From NCBI GenBank assembly GCA_002503985.1, contig DASW01000002.1:62001-126000 (forward strand): 64,000 bases of DNA, written 5' to 3'. The notes beneath the pieces were generated by a model. It did no database searches, was not told the DNA's origin, and worked only from the letters and a program-made list of their open reading frames with translations. The stretch comes from Thermoplasmata archaeon UBA61. GTDB lineage: Archaea > Thermoplasmatota > Thermoplasmata > Lutacidiplasmatales > UBA184. Position numbers and translations under genes: made by a program. This document shows, piece by piece, positions 42,508 to 51,282 of the stretch; within the stretch, counting starts at the first letter, position 1, and every line of letters begins with the position of its first letter.

Positions 42508-44709
42508 ATGACCCACATTCGGGCGGAACTGGCGAAGGCCATCCCCGACATGATGCACAACATCGACCGGATCCGGAACATCGGCATTGTTGCGCACATC
42601 CACCACGGGAAGACGACGCTCTCCGACAACCTCCTGGCCGCGGCGGGGATGATCTCCAACGAGCTCGCGGGAAAGCAGCTCTATCTCAACTTCGACGAGC
42701 AGGAGCAGGCCCGATTGCTCACGATCAACAACGCGGACGTCACCATCGTCCACGAGTTCCAGGGAGAGCAGCATCTCATCAACCTCATCGACACCCCCGG
42801 GCACGTCGACTTCGGCGGGGACGTCACGCGTGCGATGCGCGCGGTCGACGGTGCGATCGTCGTTGTCTGCGCGGTCGAGGGGGTCATGGCCCAGACCGAG
42901 ACCGTCCTACGGCAGGCGCTCCGCGAGAAGGTGAAACCGGTCCTGTTCATCAACAAGGTCGACCGTGCCATCAAGGAGCTCAAGCTGACGGCGGACTCGT
43001 TCCAGAAGCGGTTCCTGGCCATCATCTCCGAGGTCAACGAGCTGATCCGGAAGATGGCCCCCGAGGAGTTCGTCGACGAGTGGAGTGTCGACCCTCGGGA
43101 CGGGTCCGTCGCGTTCGGCTCGGGCTACGAGAACTGGGCGATCAGCGTCCCCTACATGCTGAAGACGGGCGTGAAGTTCCCGGACATCATCGACTACGTC
43201 TCGTCCGGTCGCTCGCGCGAGATCGCGCAGAAGGCGAAGATCAACGACGTCATCTTCGACATGGTGGTCCGCCACCTCCCGAGCCCCCGCGTCGCCCAGA
43301 AGTACCGGATCCCGAACATCTGGAAGGGCGACCCCGGCTCCGCGATCGGTACGGCGATGTCGAACACCGACGCGTCCGGTCCGACCTCGTTCATGGTCAC
43401 CGACATCACGATGGACCCGAGCGCGGGCGAGATCGCCACGGGCCGGGTCTTCTCGGGCCGCATCCAGAAAGGGATGGAGCTCCAGGTGGCCGGCGCGAAG
43501 TCGAAGAACCGGGTCCAGCACGTCTCCCTCTTCATGGGCCCCGAGCGCCTCATGGTCGAGGAGGTCACGGCCGGCAACATCGCCGCGGTGATCGGCCTCA
43601 CGGACGCGTTCGCCGGGACGACGATGTCCGACATCCCGGACATGGTCCCCTTCGAGGAGATCCGCCACGTCTCGGAGCCGGTCGTGACGGTCGCGATCGA
43701 GCCGAAGCGGATGGGCGACCTCCCGAAGCTCATCGAGGTCATGCGGAAGATCGCGAAGGAGGACGCCAGCCTTCGGGTCGAGATCAATCAGGAAACCGGC
43801 GAGCACCTCCTCTCGGGCATGGGCGAGCTCCACCTCGAGATCACGCAGTACCGGATCGTCAACGACTACAAGGTCGAGATCGAGGCGTCGAAACCGATCG
43901 TGGTCTACCGCGAGGTCGTGAAGCACCCCGGCGGCCCGTTCGAAGGGAAGTCCCCGAACAAGCACAACAAGTTCTACTTCGAGGTCGAGGCCCTCCCGGC
44001 GGCCGTGGTCGAGGCCCTCAAGGAGGGCGAGATCCCACAGGGGAAGTCGTTCAAGGACACCAAGACCCTCGTGACCAAGCTCGACGCGCTCGGCATCTCG
44101 CGCGACGAAGGTCGCGGAATCGTGGCCGTCGAGGGGACGAACATCCTCTTCGACGTGACGAAGGGGATCCAGTACCTCAACGAAACGATGGACCTGATCG
44201 TCGACGCTTTCAAGGAGGCGATGAACCGCGGTCCTCTCGCGAACGAGAAGGTCTACGGGCTCAAGGTCCGCCTTGTCGACGCAAAGCTCCACGAGGACTC
44301 CATCCACCGGGGTCCCGCGCAGACGATCCCCGCCGCCCGCTCCGGGATCTACGGGGCGATGTGCCTCGGCGACCGACTGCTCCTCGAGCCGTTCCAAAAA
44401 GCGACCGTCAACGTTCCCCAGGAGGTCCTCGCGGGCGCCACCCGGGAGCTGCAGCGCCGACGGGGAGAGATCCTCGATATGACCAGTGTTGGCGACCTTC
44501 AGACCGTCGTCGCGAAGGTCCCGGTCGCCGAGATGTTCGGGTTCGCGAGCGACATCCGCAGCGCGACCGCGGGCAAGGTCCTCTGGGCCACCGAGTCGAT
44601 CGGGTTCGAGCCCATGCCGCCGGAGCTTCAGCCCCAGGTGGTCGCCGAGGTCCGCCAACGACGCGGCCTCAAGCCGGAACCGTACGACGCGTCCTACTAC
44701 TCCGGGTAG
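42508..44709 (+). CDS. fusA: Translation elongation factor 2
   Basis: GTPase that moves the ribosome along mRNA, 733 residues, standard length. G1 reads AHIHHGKTT (29-37), switch I EQARLLTI, G3 DTPGHVD, G4 INKVD; DVTRAMRAVDGAIVVV lies between. The diphthamide histidine is His600 (SIHRGPAQ). The chain ends YDASYYSG. Usual archaeal EF-2 has AHIDHGKTT and ARGITI, so His32 and the Leu-Leu in switch I are departures (see findings). Follows rps7 by 19 nt after GGGAGGGAG. Confidence 0.97.
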   Translation: MTHIRAELAKAIPDMMHNIDRIRNIGIVAHIHHGKTTLSDNLLAAAGMISNELAGKQLYLNFDEQEQARLLTINNADVTIVHEFQGEQHLINLIDTPGHVDFGGDVTRAMRAVDGAIVVVCAVEGVMAQTETVLRQALREKVKPVLFINKVDRAIKELKLTADSFQKRFLAIISEVNELIRKMAPEEFVDEWSVDPRDGSVAFGSGYENWAISVPYMLKTGVKFPDIIDYVSSGRSREIAQKAKINDVIFDMVVRHLPSPRVAQKYRIPNIWKGDPGSAIGTAMSNTDASGPTSFMVTDITMDPSAGEIATGRVFSGRIQKGMELQVAGAKSKNRVQHVSLFMGPERLMVEEVTAGNIAAVIGLTDAFAGTTMSDIPDMVPFEEIRHVSEPVVTVAIEPKRMGDLPKLIEVMRKIAKEDASLRVEINQETGEHLLSGMGELHLEITQYRIVNDYKVEIEASKPIVVYREVVKHPGGPFEGKSPNKHNKFYFEVEALPAAVVEALKEGEIPQGKSFKDTKTLVTKLDALGISRDEGRGIVAVEGTNILFDVTKGIQYLNETMDLIVDAFKEAMNRGPLANEKVYGLKVRLVDAKLHEDSIHRGPAQTIPAARSGIYGAMCLGDRLLLEPFQKATVNVPQEVLAGATRELQRRRGEILDMTSVGDLQTVVAKVPVAEMFGFASDIRSATAGKVLWATESIGFEPMPPELQPQVVAEVRQRRGLKPEPYDASYYSG

Positions 44710-44735
44710 CGGGTCCGCCGCCCGGTGGGCATCCC

Positions 44736-45335
44736 TTACGCGGAGGTCTTGGCCGAGCGGCCGGCCTTCGGGGGTTCGGTTAGGGCATCCAAGGTGCGTT
44801 GGCCGTGGGGACGGGGTCCTTCGGCCGACCGTGAGCGCAACGGCCAGGCTCCTTCGTGGTCCAGGAGCCATCGCTTCCGCCAGAGGCCGAGCCCGAAACC
44901 GGTGATCGCCCCCCCTTGTCCGACGACCCGGTGGCAGGGGATGACGATCGGGATCGGGTTGCGTCGCATTGCTCCCCCGACGGCCCGGGCCGCCCCCGGA
45001 TAGCCCACGCGCTTCGCGAGCTCCCCGTAGGTCACGGTGTAGCCCGCCGGAACCTCGCGCAGTTCCTTCCAGACCGCTCGGTCGAACGCCGAGGCGGTGT
45101 CCGGTTCGACCTCGAGGTCGAACTCCTTGCGGGTCCCCTGGAAGTACTCCCGGAGCTGGCGCGGGGGACTCGCAGCAGCGAACGGAGGACCCCGACGCAC
45201 AGCCCCGTTGGGCACGCCGGTCTGGGGGACCCCATTCTCGAGTAGGTCCACGACCCGCACGCTCGAACCCAGGTAGGTGATGCGGAACATGCCGATCGGA
45301 CTGGAAATGTCCGAGAACTGGACCCGTTCGGCCAT
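44736..45335 (-). CDS. ogt: Methylated-DNA-protein cysteine methyltransferase
   Basis: Takes alkyl groups from O6-alkylguanine onto its own cysteine. 199 residues; acceptor motif IPCHRVVGQGGAITGFG, preceded by YGELAKRVGYPGAARAVGGAMRRNP-type helix-turn-helix. The last ~35 residues are an extra basic, Pro-rich tail. ATG with GAGATAAGG ~26 bp upstream, so it has its own leaderless promoter although radB lies just before it. Confidence 0.94.
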   Translation of the reverse strand: MAERVQFSDISSPIGMFRITYLGSSVRVVDLLENGVPQTGVPNGAVRRGPPFAAASPPRQLREYFQGTRKEFDLEVEPDTASAFDRAVWKELREVPAGYTVTYGELAKRVGYPGAARAVGGAMRRNPIPIVIPCHRVVGQGGAITGFGLGLWRKRWLLDHEGAWPLRSRSAEGPRPHGQRTLDALTEPPKAGRSAKTSA

Positions 45336-45368
45336 TGTGGAGGGAGGAGCGTCCTTCCTTATCTCGGT

Positions 45369-46058
45369 TTATCCCGGACCCACGCTCTCGAGCCCGTGCG
45401 GCCCGATCCGGAACTCGGCCGACCCTTCGGGGAGGGAGCGGTGTTTGGTGAGGACGATCCGGCGGAGGGGCCCCGAGAGCCGGTCGAACCGAAGGATCGT
45501 CTTCGCCGCATGGTTCAGGAACGAGCCTCCGAGGGGTTCGAGCCCACCGTCCCGCATGCTCCGCCAGACCTGGTTCGTGAAGAGCACCGGAAGGTGGGCG
45601 CGAAGCGCGGTCGCGACCAGGTCGGCGACCGCGAGCGATAGCGCCTGGCGCGCGTCGTCCTCGTCCGGCCCCGAAAGCGACAGTCGGTAGAAGAACGTCC
45701 CGGAATCGACCACGATGAGGCCGACGGGCCGCTGACCCTCGCGCGCAAGGGCGCAGGCCGTTCCGACGGCCTTCCTCTGTTCCGCGAGGTCCTTCGGGGT
45801 CGAGAGGAGCCAGCGCTTCAGCACCCGGTCGAGGTCCTCGCCGGCGATCGCACGCAGGCGGTCGACGCTCACCCCCTCGGTGTCGACGTAGAAGACCCAG
45901 CGGTTCTCGAGCGCTACCCGATGCGCCACCTGGAGGCAGAAGAGCGTCTTCCCGCTCCCGCCTTCGCCGTAGAGCTCGGTGACGCAATCGGTCTCGAGCC
46001 CGCCGCCTAGGAGGCGGTCGACCGAGGCGATCCCCGTCGGGCAGCGGTCCGGGTCCAT
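45369..46058 (-). CDS. radB: DNA repair and recombination protein RadB
   Basis: RecA-family paralogue of RadA found in euryarchaea, 229 residues. Walker A GEGGSGKT (31-38), FYVDTEGVS, Walker B region GLIVVDSGTFFYRL, and the L2-like segment LFTNQVWRSM. No N-terminal helix-hairpin-helix domain, as expected for RadB rather than RadA. Starts 51 bp after the RNase J stop from a palindromic promoter. Confidence 0.94.
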   Translation of the reverse strand: MDPDRCPTGIASVDRLLGGGLETDCVTELYGEGGSGKTLFCLQVAHRVALENRWVFYVDTEGVSVDRLRAIAGEDLDRVLKRWLLSTPKDLAEQRKAVGTACALAREGQRPVGLIVVDSGTFFYRLSLSGPDEDDARQALSLAVADLVATALRAHLPVLFTNQVWRSMRDGGLEPLGGSFLNHAAKTILRFDRLSGPLRRIVLTKHRSLPEGSAEFRIGPHGLESVGPG

Positions 46059-46080
46059 CCGAGCTCCGAGACCTTTCGGG

Positions 46081-46090
46081 AGGTTAACCT
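46081..46090 (-). promoter_or_regulatory. Palindromic TTAA promoter of radB
   Basis: AGGTTAACCT is a perfect 10-bp palindrome whose centre is 27 bp before the radB ATG, the normal TATA position in this genome. The TTAA core therefore probably serves as TATA box within a possible repressor site. Confidence 0.45.
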
Positions 46091-46109
46091 ATCGTCGCCC
46101 CGGGGTCCC

Positions 46110-47453
46110 CTAGCGGGTGAGCGGGTACGCCACCCCGAGCTCGGGCAAGCGAACCGAGGGACCCGCCTTCTCGAAGGCCTCGGGATGCTCCGTGTGGATA
46201 GGGTAGACGGTCCGGGCGCCGGCGGCCCGGACGATGTCGAGGAGCTCGGTGCCCGACGCGTGCCCGCTCGCATGCATCTGGTGGAACTGGAGACCGAAAT
46301 GGTCGAGCCAGTTGTGCATCACTCGGTCGTCCACGTCGTCCTCGCTGAACGGCTCGCTCATCGAGTGGATGAACGGGCTCCCTTTCGGGGGCCTCAGGTC
46401 GATGAGCTCGGGGAAGTGCGCGAAATCGAGTGCCAGCAGGTACTTCCGACCCCGGCGCCGGACCTCCTCCGACGGGAGCGCGTCGCCGAGGAACGGGCGC
46501 TCCCAGAGATAGGAAACCCGCTTCTTCCGGGCGTAGACCTGCAGACCGGGCGAGCGTCCGGGCACAGGGACCTCCCCGGGAGGAAAGCGCGGGGCCACCT
46601 GGGAGAGAAGGTGCGCCGTGCGGACCGACACAACGAGCTCCCGGTCCGCCGCGACCGCGGCCGCGTACAGGGTGCGGAGCCGGTCGATGTCCCGTGGGTA
46701 CGTACAGGCGAGGGCGAGCTCGGGCCGTTCCGTCAGGACCCGGTCGACCCCGCTGCGGACTCCCGCCTCCGAGAGGTTACGGCGCGGGTCGGGTCCCGCG
46801 CGCGTTCCCTCGATCAGGAGCGCGTCGACCTTCTCGGCGGCGACGGCATCGAAGAAGGCGTGGGTATCGGCCGCCCGGGGGCCGTGGTGTCGGAAATCCC
46901 CTGTGTAGGCGATTGTCCCTTCGCTCGTTCGCACGATGAAGCCATAGGCGAACGGGATCGAGTGGTCGACCGGGAACGGGACCACCTCGATCCCGCCGAC
47001 GCGGATCGGCTTCCGGTCGGCGAACACCTCCCACGGATGGTCGCCGTACTTCATCCTCGTGGACGTCTCAATCGCGGACAGGAGAGTGCGTGTCCCCTCC
47101 CCGACGTGTACCGGGATCGACGGGTCGACCAGCTCGAGGTACCCCGCGTGGTCCGCGTGGGCATGGCTCACGAAGATCCCGTGCACCTCGGGGGCCACGT
47201 AAGGGAGGTCCCCGTCGCCGAGCGTCTCCTTGGCGTACAGGCCCGAGATGCGGGGGATGAGGTCGAACTCGAGGAGGTCCTTCGCGCGGCTTGTCGACCG
47301 AGGTTGGAGGTACTCGACGTAGAACTCCTCCACCCGCGGAGAGAACGACGGGCCGAAGTCGAAGAGGATCCGGTCGGGGCCATCCTTGATGAGGATCTTG
47401 TTCCCACCGATCTCGCGAACGCCCCCGAGGAACCGGACGGTCGGACCTTTCAC
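46110..47453 (-). CDS. RNase J-type metallo-beta-lactamase ribonuclease
   Basis: Beta-CASP family RNase, 447 residues from the GTG at 47453. VRFLGGVREIGGNKILI opens the domain; the metal motif is SHAHADHAGYL (~98-108); YTGDFRHHG, the beta-CASP insert, and HASGHASGTELLDIV and YPIHTEHPE near the end complete the site. Archaeal RNase J is a 5'-3' exonuclease. An open frame continues upstream but is Arg/Pro-rich and overlaps the divergent gene's promoter; AGGAGGG stands ~17 nt before the chosen start. Confidence 0.9.
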   Translation of the reverse strand: MKGPTVRFLGGVREIGGNKILIKDGPDRILFDFGPSFSPRVEEFYVEYLQPRSTSRAKDLLEFDLIPRISGLYAKETLGDGDLPYVAPEVHGIFVSHAHADHAGYLELVDPSIPVHVGEGTRTLLSAIETSTRMKYGDHPWEVFADRKPIRVGGIEVVPFPVDHSIPFAYGFIVRTSEGTIAYTGDFRHHGPRAADTHAFFDAVAAEKVDALLIEGTRAGPDPRRNLSEAGVRSGVDRVLTERPELALACTYPRDIDRLRTLYAAAVAADRELVVSVRTAHLLSQVAPRFPPGEVPVPGRSPGLQVYARKKRVSYLWERPFLGDALPSEEVRRRGRKYLLALDFAHFPELIDLRPPKGSPFIHSMSEPFSEDDVDDRVMHNWLDHFGLQFHQMHASGHASGTELLDIVRAAGARTVYPIHTEHPEAFEKAGPSVRLPELGVAYPLTR

Positions 47454-47539
47454 GCAGACCGAAGGGGGTTCCCTCCTGAAACGGTTTGTCGGTCCGGGGT
47501 CGGAGATGTTTTTCGCGCCGGGCCCTGCAGGACCGGAGT

Positions 47540-48364
47540 ATGCCCGCGTCCCGGGAGGCTCATCCCTGGCCGAATCCCTCGAGGAGACCGCGCAATCCTC
47601 GCGCGACTCCCGCCGAGCACCGGGCCGTCCTCCGGATCGCATCCCGGCTCGTGGACGAGGTCGACCCCCAGCGACAGGCCGCGGTGCTGCTCGCGGGAAG
47701 TTGGGCCCGGGGCGATGCCCACCAGGCGTCCGACATCGACCTCTGGGTGGTAGGGAGGCGAGGTCGGGACCGGATCCTCGAGCGGGATGGGCACATGGTG
47801 TGTGTGAAGTTCAGCACCGCCGCGGACGAGCGTAAGGAAATGCGCAACCCCGGTCGGCTCGATGGCGCTGTGCCCGGTTGGCGGAACGCGAAGATCCTCC
47901 GTGACCCGACCGGCGTCGCGGCTAGACTTCGGTCAGAGGCCTATCGTTTCCGCTGGCCGCCGGTCCGCAAGGCCCGCGACGCCTACGTCGCCGACCTGCT
48001 CGCGGGGTTGGCCGAGGAAGTCGCGAAGCTTCTGAGGGCCATCGAGATCGGAGAGAGAGAAACGGCCTCGGTCCAGCGCAACCTCCTCGCGAACCGCATG
48101 GCATTCCTGTGGTTGCTCTCGCAGGAGACCCTTTGGGAGACGGAGAACGGTCTCTGGGAGACCGCCGGTAGGACCTCCGGGGCGCAGTTCCGGTCCGCAC
48201 AGCGCGCCGCGCTAGGCACGGACCAGCCGAGCTGGAGAGCGAGTTGCGAGGCCGCCCTCCGTCTCTATTCGCTCACCGCGCGATCGAGCCTGGCCACCCT
48301 CCGAGGGGAGAAGCGGCGGGTCGTGCTCGCGGCTTGCCGACGGGCGGGTTATCCGATCGCGTAG
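47540..48364 (+). CDS. Nucleotidyltransferase-domain protein
   Basis: 274 residues. The Pol-beta-type motif AGSWARGDAHQASDIDLWVVG (~50-70) gives GS and the DxD metal pair; the remainder is helical (VADLLAGLAEEVAKLL, MAFLWLLSQETLWETE). It resembles MNT or kanamycin-nucleotidyltransferase-like enzymes with a fused helical domain. Substrate unknown. Its ATG follows a TTTTTC element by ~28 bp. It meets the exosome operon tail-to-tail 18 bp past its stop. Confidence 0.75.
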   Translation: MPASREAHPWPNPSRRPRNPRATPAEHRAVLRIASRLVDEVDPQRQAAVLLAGSWARGDAHQASDIDLWVVGRRGRDRILERDGHMVCVKFSTAADERKEMRNPGRLDGAVPGWRNAKILRDPTGVAARLRSEAYRFRWPPVRKARDAYVADLLAGLAEEVAKLLRAIEIGERETASVQRNLLANRMAFLWLLSQETLWETENGLWETAGRTSGAQFRSAQRAALGTDQPSWRASCEAALRLYSLTARSSLATLRGEKRRVVLAACRRAGYPIA

Positions 48365-48382
48365 CGGTCGGTCCGATGGGCG

Positions 48383-48517
48383 CTAGCGCGCCTTCAGGAC
48401 CTTCTTCACGTTCGGGTGTTCCTTCGTGAAGATCTTCCCACCGCAGTTGTCGCAGCGGACCCCGAAGAGGTTCGCGTCCGAGGGAAGAGCTTCCCCGCAC
48501 CGGATGCAGCGGAACAT
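48383..48517 (-). CDS. rpoP: RNA polymerase subunit P (Rpb12)
   Basis: 44-residue zinc protein starting MFRCIRCGEALP and continuing VRCDNCGGKIF; the CxxC...CxxC set binds one Zn as in Rpb12/RpoP. Ends KKVLKAR. It lies 28 nt after rpl37ae in the same direction, its conserved place in the archaeal exosome superoperon, which supports this very short gene. Confidence 0.94.
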   Translation of the reverse strand: MFRCIRCGEALPSDANLFGVRCDNCGGKIFTKEHPNVKKVLKAR

Positions 48518-48545
48518 GACTACCGGTTCGACCTTCCTCGGAAGC

Positions 48546-48815
48546 TTAAGCGTTACCCGGGGTGGGTTCTCGCTCGGTCCGCTGGATGGGGGGAGGCGCC
48601 GCGAAGACGTACGCGTTCGAGGAGTATCGGGTCCCGCAACGGCGACATTCGAAGACGCCGCTCGCCACCCGGTGGAGCGTCACGGTGGAGCAGCGAGGGC
48701 ACGGCGCATCGGGCCCGCGGGCGCGGTCGATCTCCACGACGCGGCGGCGGATCCGGATCCCGTAGCGGGGTCCCATCCAACCGGTCGGGCCGGCCTTCTT
48801 CGTGCGCTTGCTCAT
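48546..48815 (-). CDS. rpl37ae: Ribosomal protein L37Ae
   Basis: Large-subunit zinc protein, 89 residues: SKRTKKAGPTGWMGPRYG at the start and CPRC (39-42) / CRRC (57-60) zinc ligands. GTRYSSNAYVFAA is also typical. Overlaps the rrp42 stop by four bases. The last ~15 residues are a Pro/Glu-rich extension. Confidence 0.96.
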   Translation of the reverse strand: MSKRTKKAGPTGWMGPRYGIRIRRRVVEIDRARGPDAPCPRCSTVTLHRVASGVFECRRCGTRYSSNAYVFAAPPPIQRTEREPTPGNA

Positions 48816-49600
48816 GGGGTGCCTCCCTTCACGAGGACGCGGTGGCGCTCGCCGTGGCGGAACGCTCGCCGCACGACGTCCTTTACGTCGTCCGGGGAGA
48901 ACGCTCCGACGAGCCCCTTCTGCATCGCAACGACCCGGCCGACCTCATCGGTCGCCACCGTGATCCGTCCCTGGGCCGCGCGTTCCTCGTCGAACGTGGG
49001 GTCGACGACGATGGCGTCCCCGAGCCGGACGAACGTGCATTCGATCGGGATGTGGTTGACCGCGAGGGGATAGTCGGCCTCGGCGACCTCGAACCGCTTC
49101 GCCGGGACCGTCGCGTGGCAGAGCGCGCTGACGGCGGCCATGAGGGCCGCGTCGATGAGGTTCCCCGTGTGGTCCAGGCAGTGGATGTCGACGTAGCAGA
49201 CCCAGGACTTCTCCCCGGGGGTGACGCAGAGGCGGGCCAGGTCGATCGTTTCGGCGGCGCGGATCGCGCGGTCGACGACGCGAGAGACCTCGATCGCCCC
49301 GGGTTGGGGCGGCCCCGGCTCGAAGATCGCGTTCGAGAGCGGGATCAGCTCGGCGTTGGTCGTGAGGACGCCCGCGTTCGGGGTGTCGGCGAACGGCTTT
49401 CCCGGCTCAAGCTTGATGCCCGAGAGGACCGCGGTGTTGCCGATCCGGACCAGGGCGGAACCGTCCGCCGTGGTGACGAACCCCGGCTCGACCGTGATGG
49501 GACGGTATTCGTTCGGCCCGCGCCCGTCGAGGCGCTTTCCCTCGGCGGCGAGGTCGAGGATGTGGGTCGTGAGGATCTCGGCCGAGACCTCATCGCTCAT
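48812..49600 (-). CDS. rrp42: Exosome complex protein Rrp42
   Basis: Non-catalytic RNase PH-fold subunit of the archaeal exosome ring, 262 residues. GKRLDGRGPNEYRPI, ALVRIGNTAVLSGIKLEPG, SWVCYVDIHCLDHTGNLIDAAL are family blocks; it lacks the phosphate-site arginine pattern of Rrp41. Overlaps rrp41 by four bases. Confidence 0.96.
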   Translation of the reverse strand: MSDEVSAEILTTHILDLAAEGKRLDGRGPNEYRPITVEPGFVTTADGSALVRIGNTAVLSGIKLEPGKPFADTPNAGVLTTNAELIPLSNAIFEPGPPQPGAIEVSRVVDRAIRAAETIDLARLCVTPGEKSWVCYVDIHCLDHTGNLIDAALMAAVSALCHATVPAKRFEVAEADYPLAVNHIPIECTFVRLGDAIVVDPTFDEERAAQGRITVATDEVGRVVAMQKGLVGAFSPDDVKDVVRRAFRHGERHRVLVKGGTP

Positions 49601-50346
49601 GCGGAACCTCCGATCGGCCCGGTGGCGTAGCGCTCGCGCAGCGCCTGCTTCATCTTCTCGTAGATCTCGCGGCAGCCCTGGACGCCGAGCTCGAGCGACT
49701 GCGAGAGCTCGTCCTCGGTCATGTGCCCCTCCATCTGGAGCAGCACGAGGCGGCCGGACTGGGGAACGAGCGCCATCGGGAGGTCGGCGTCCCCGAAGTT
49801 GTCCTCCTCTTTCTTGAGGTCGAGGGCGATCTTCCCTGCGATCTTACCGACCGCGACGGCCGGCAGGAGGTCGACCATCGGGATGCCGGCGTCCGCCAGC
49901 GCCATCGAAGCGGCGACCAGGCCGGCGCAGCGGGTCCCGGCGTTCGCCTGAAGGACCTCGATGTAGATGTCGATGCTCGTGCGGGGGTACTCCTCCGCGA
50001 AGACAACCGACTCGAACGCTTCTCCGATGACCTTGGAGATCTCCTGCGAACGACGGTCGAGGCCGGGTCGCTTGCGTTCGTCGACCGCGAACGCGGCCAT
50101 GTTGTACTTGCACTGGATGACGGCCTTGTTGTTCTGCTGCAGGTGGCGCGGGTGGACCTCGCGGGGTCCGTAGACCGCCGCCATGACCTTGTTCGCGCCC
50201 CACTCCACGAACGCCGAGCCGTCGGCGTTGTGGAGAGCACCGACCTGAATGCGGATCGGCCGGAGTTCGTTCAGCTGCCGTCCATCGATCCGGAGCCCTT
50301 CCGGGCTCAACAGCACGGGGACCTCTTTCGCTCCTACGCTTCCCAT
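49597..50346 (-). CDS. rrp41: Exosome complex exonuclease Rrp41
   Basis: Catalytic RNase PH-fold subunit degrading RNA 3'-5' with phosphate. 249 residues: RIDGRQLNELRPIRIQVG, VYGPREVHPRH, and the catalytic acidic residue in DNFGDADLPMALVP. The last residues are normal. Forms the hexameric ring with Rrp42; Rrp4 caps it. Confidence 0.97.
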   Translation of the reverse strand: MGSVGAKEVPVLLSPEGLRIDGRQLNELRPIRIQVGALHNADGSAFVEWGANKVMAAVYGPREVHPRHLQQNNKAVIQCKYNMAAFAVDERKRPGLDRRSQEISKVIGEAFESVVFAEEYPRTSIDIYIEVLQANAGTRCAGLVAASMALADAGIPMVDLLPAVAVGKIAGKIALDLKKEEDNFGDADLPMALVPQSGRLVLLQMEGHMTEDELSQSLELGVQGCREIYEKMKQALRERYATGPIGGSA

Positions 50347-50376
50347 CTTCGTTCTCCTTAATGATGTCAGTATCCG

Positions 50377-51246
50377 TCAGTGTTCGCCGGGTTCCGCCGG
50401 CTCGGGGGGCTCGTCCTCGGCGGCGACCGCGTCCTCGTCCGGCTCCGCGGAATTGAGGACCCTCGGGGGGGCATCGCGATGCGCGTGCTCGTGCGGGGGC
50501 TCTTCGGGGCCCTGCCCGCCGGTCGGAGTGGTCGACCGGAGATAGCTCTCCACCCGGTCCGTCAGGCCCGAGTGCTGAGCGTTCTCCTCGATGATCCGAA
50601 GTACCTCGCTCACGCGGTGGATCGCCTCGGGAGTTCCGCCGATCCAGACCCGCCCGTTCTGGCCGACCACGACCTCGGCTCCGGTGAGGCGGCGGATGGT
50701 ATCGATCATCGAGCCGTTCCGGCCCACGACGCGCGGTATGCGGGCGGGCGAGATGCGGACGATCGTCCCGCCGTCGAGCTTCCCGAGCCCCTCGCCGTTC
50801 ATCGTGACGCCGATGCGCCCGGTGGCTTCGAGGCTCTCGATCTGCACGACGACGGCGTCCCCTACGCGGAGGAACCGCTCGGTCTCCCCCACTTCGATCT
50901 GCCACGGGGTCCCGGTCATGTGGAGCGGGGCCCAGCGCGGGGCGCCGATGTCGAGGAGCCAGAACGTCCCTTGGACGTCCGCGACCGTGCCGATGACCGT
51001 GTCGCTCGGCTTCGGGATGTACCGGCCGGAGAGCGGGATGACCTGGACGACCGGGGGCCGCTCGGAGAGCAGTCCCAAGACGCTCGCATACACCTTGCCG
51101 CCCGTGCGGTAGGTTCCGGGCCCCGGTTTCAGTCCCTGGGCGCGGATCTCTTCACCGGGAAGAACTAGTGTCCGGTCCCCGGAGGGAGACGAGGGTGAAC
51201 CCTCGCGGCCACGAGTTCGGTGGCCCGGACGATGACCTCTGGACAT
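50377..51246 (-). CDS. rrp4: Exosome RNA-binding cap protein Rrp4
   Basis: 289 residues. An N-terminal domain with TLVLPGEEI, a central S1 domain (~95-170; VQVIPLSGRYIPK, VGDAVVVQIES), and a KH domain with the GxxG turn GRNGSM (~180-185). It recruits RNA and helps DnaG bind. About 60 residues at the C-terminus are Pro/Glu/Asp-rich, and the first ~25 are basic. Lies between sbds and rrp41. Confidence 0.95.
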   Translation of the reverse strand: MSRGHRPGHRTRGREGSPSSPSGDRTLVLPGEEIRAQGLKPGPGTYRTGGKVYASVLGLLSERPPVVQVIPLSGRYIPKPSDTVIGTVADVQGTFWLLDIGAPRWAPLHMTGTPWQIEVGETERFLRVGDAVVVQIESLEATGRIGVTMNGEGLGKLDGGTIVRISPARIPRVVGRNGSMIDTIRRLTGAEVVVGQNGRVWIGGTPEAIHRVSEVLRIIEENAQHSGLTDRVESYLRSTTPTGGQGPEEPPHEHAHRDAPPRVLNSAEPDEDAVAAEDEPPEPAEPGEH

Positions 51247-51282
51247 TTTTCGTGCTGCACCGGGCCGCTCGACCGGCGTGCC

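Noticed and set aside
42907..45987. Minus-strand open frame of 1026 codons
   Set aside because: Spans EF-2, ogt and radB in other frames; the three real genes carry clear motifs.
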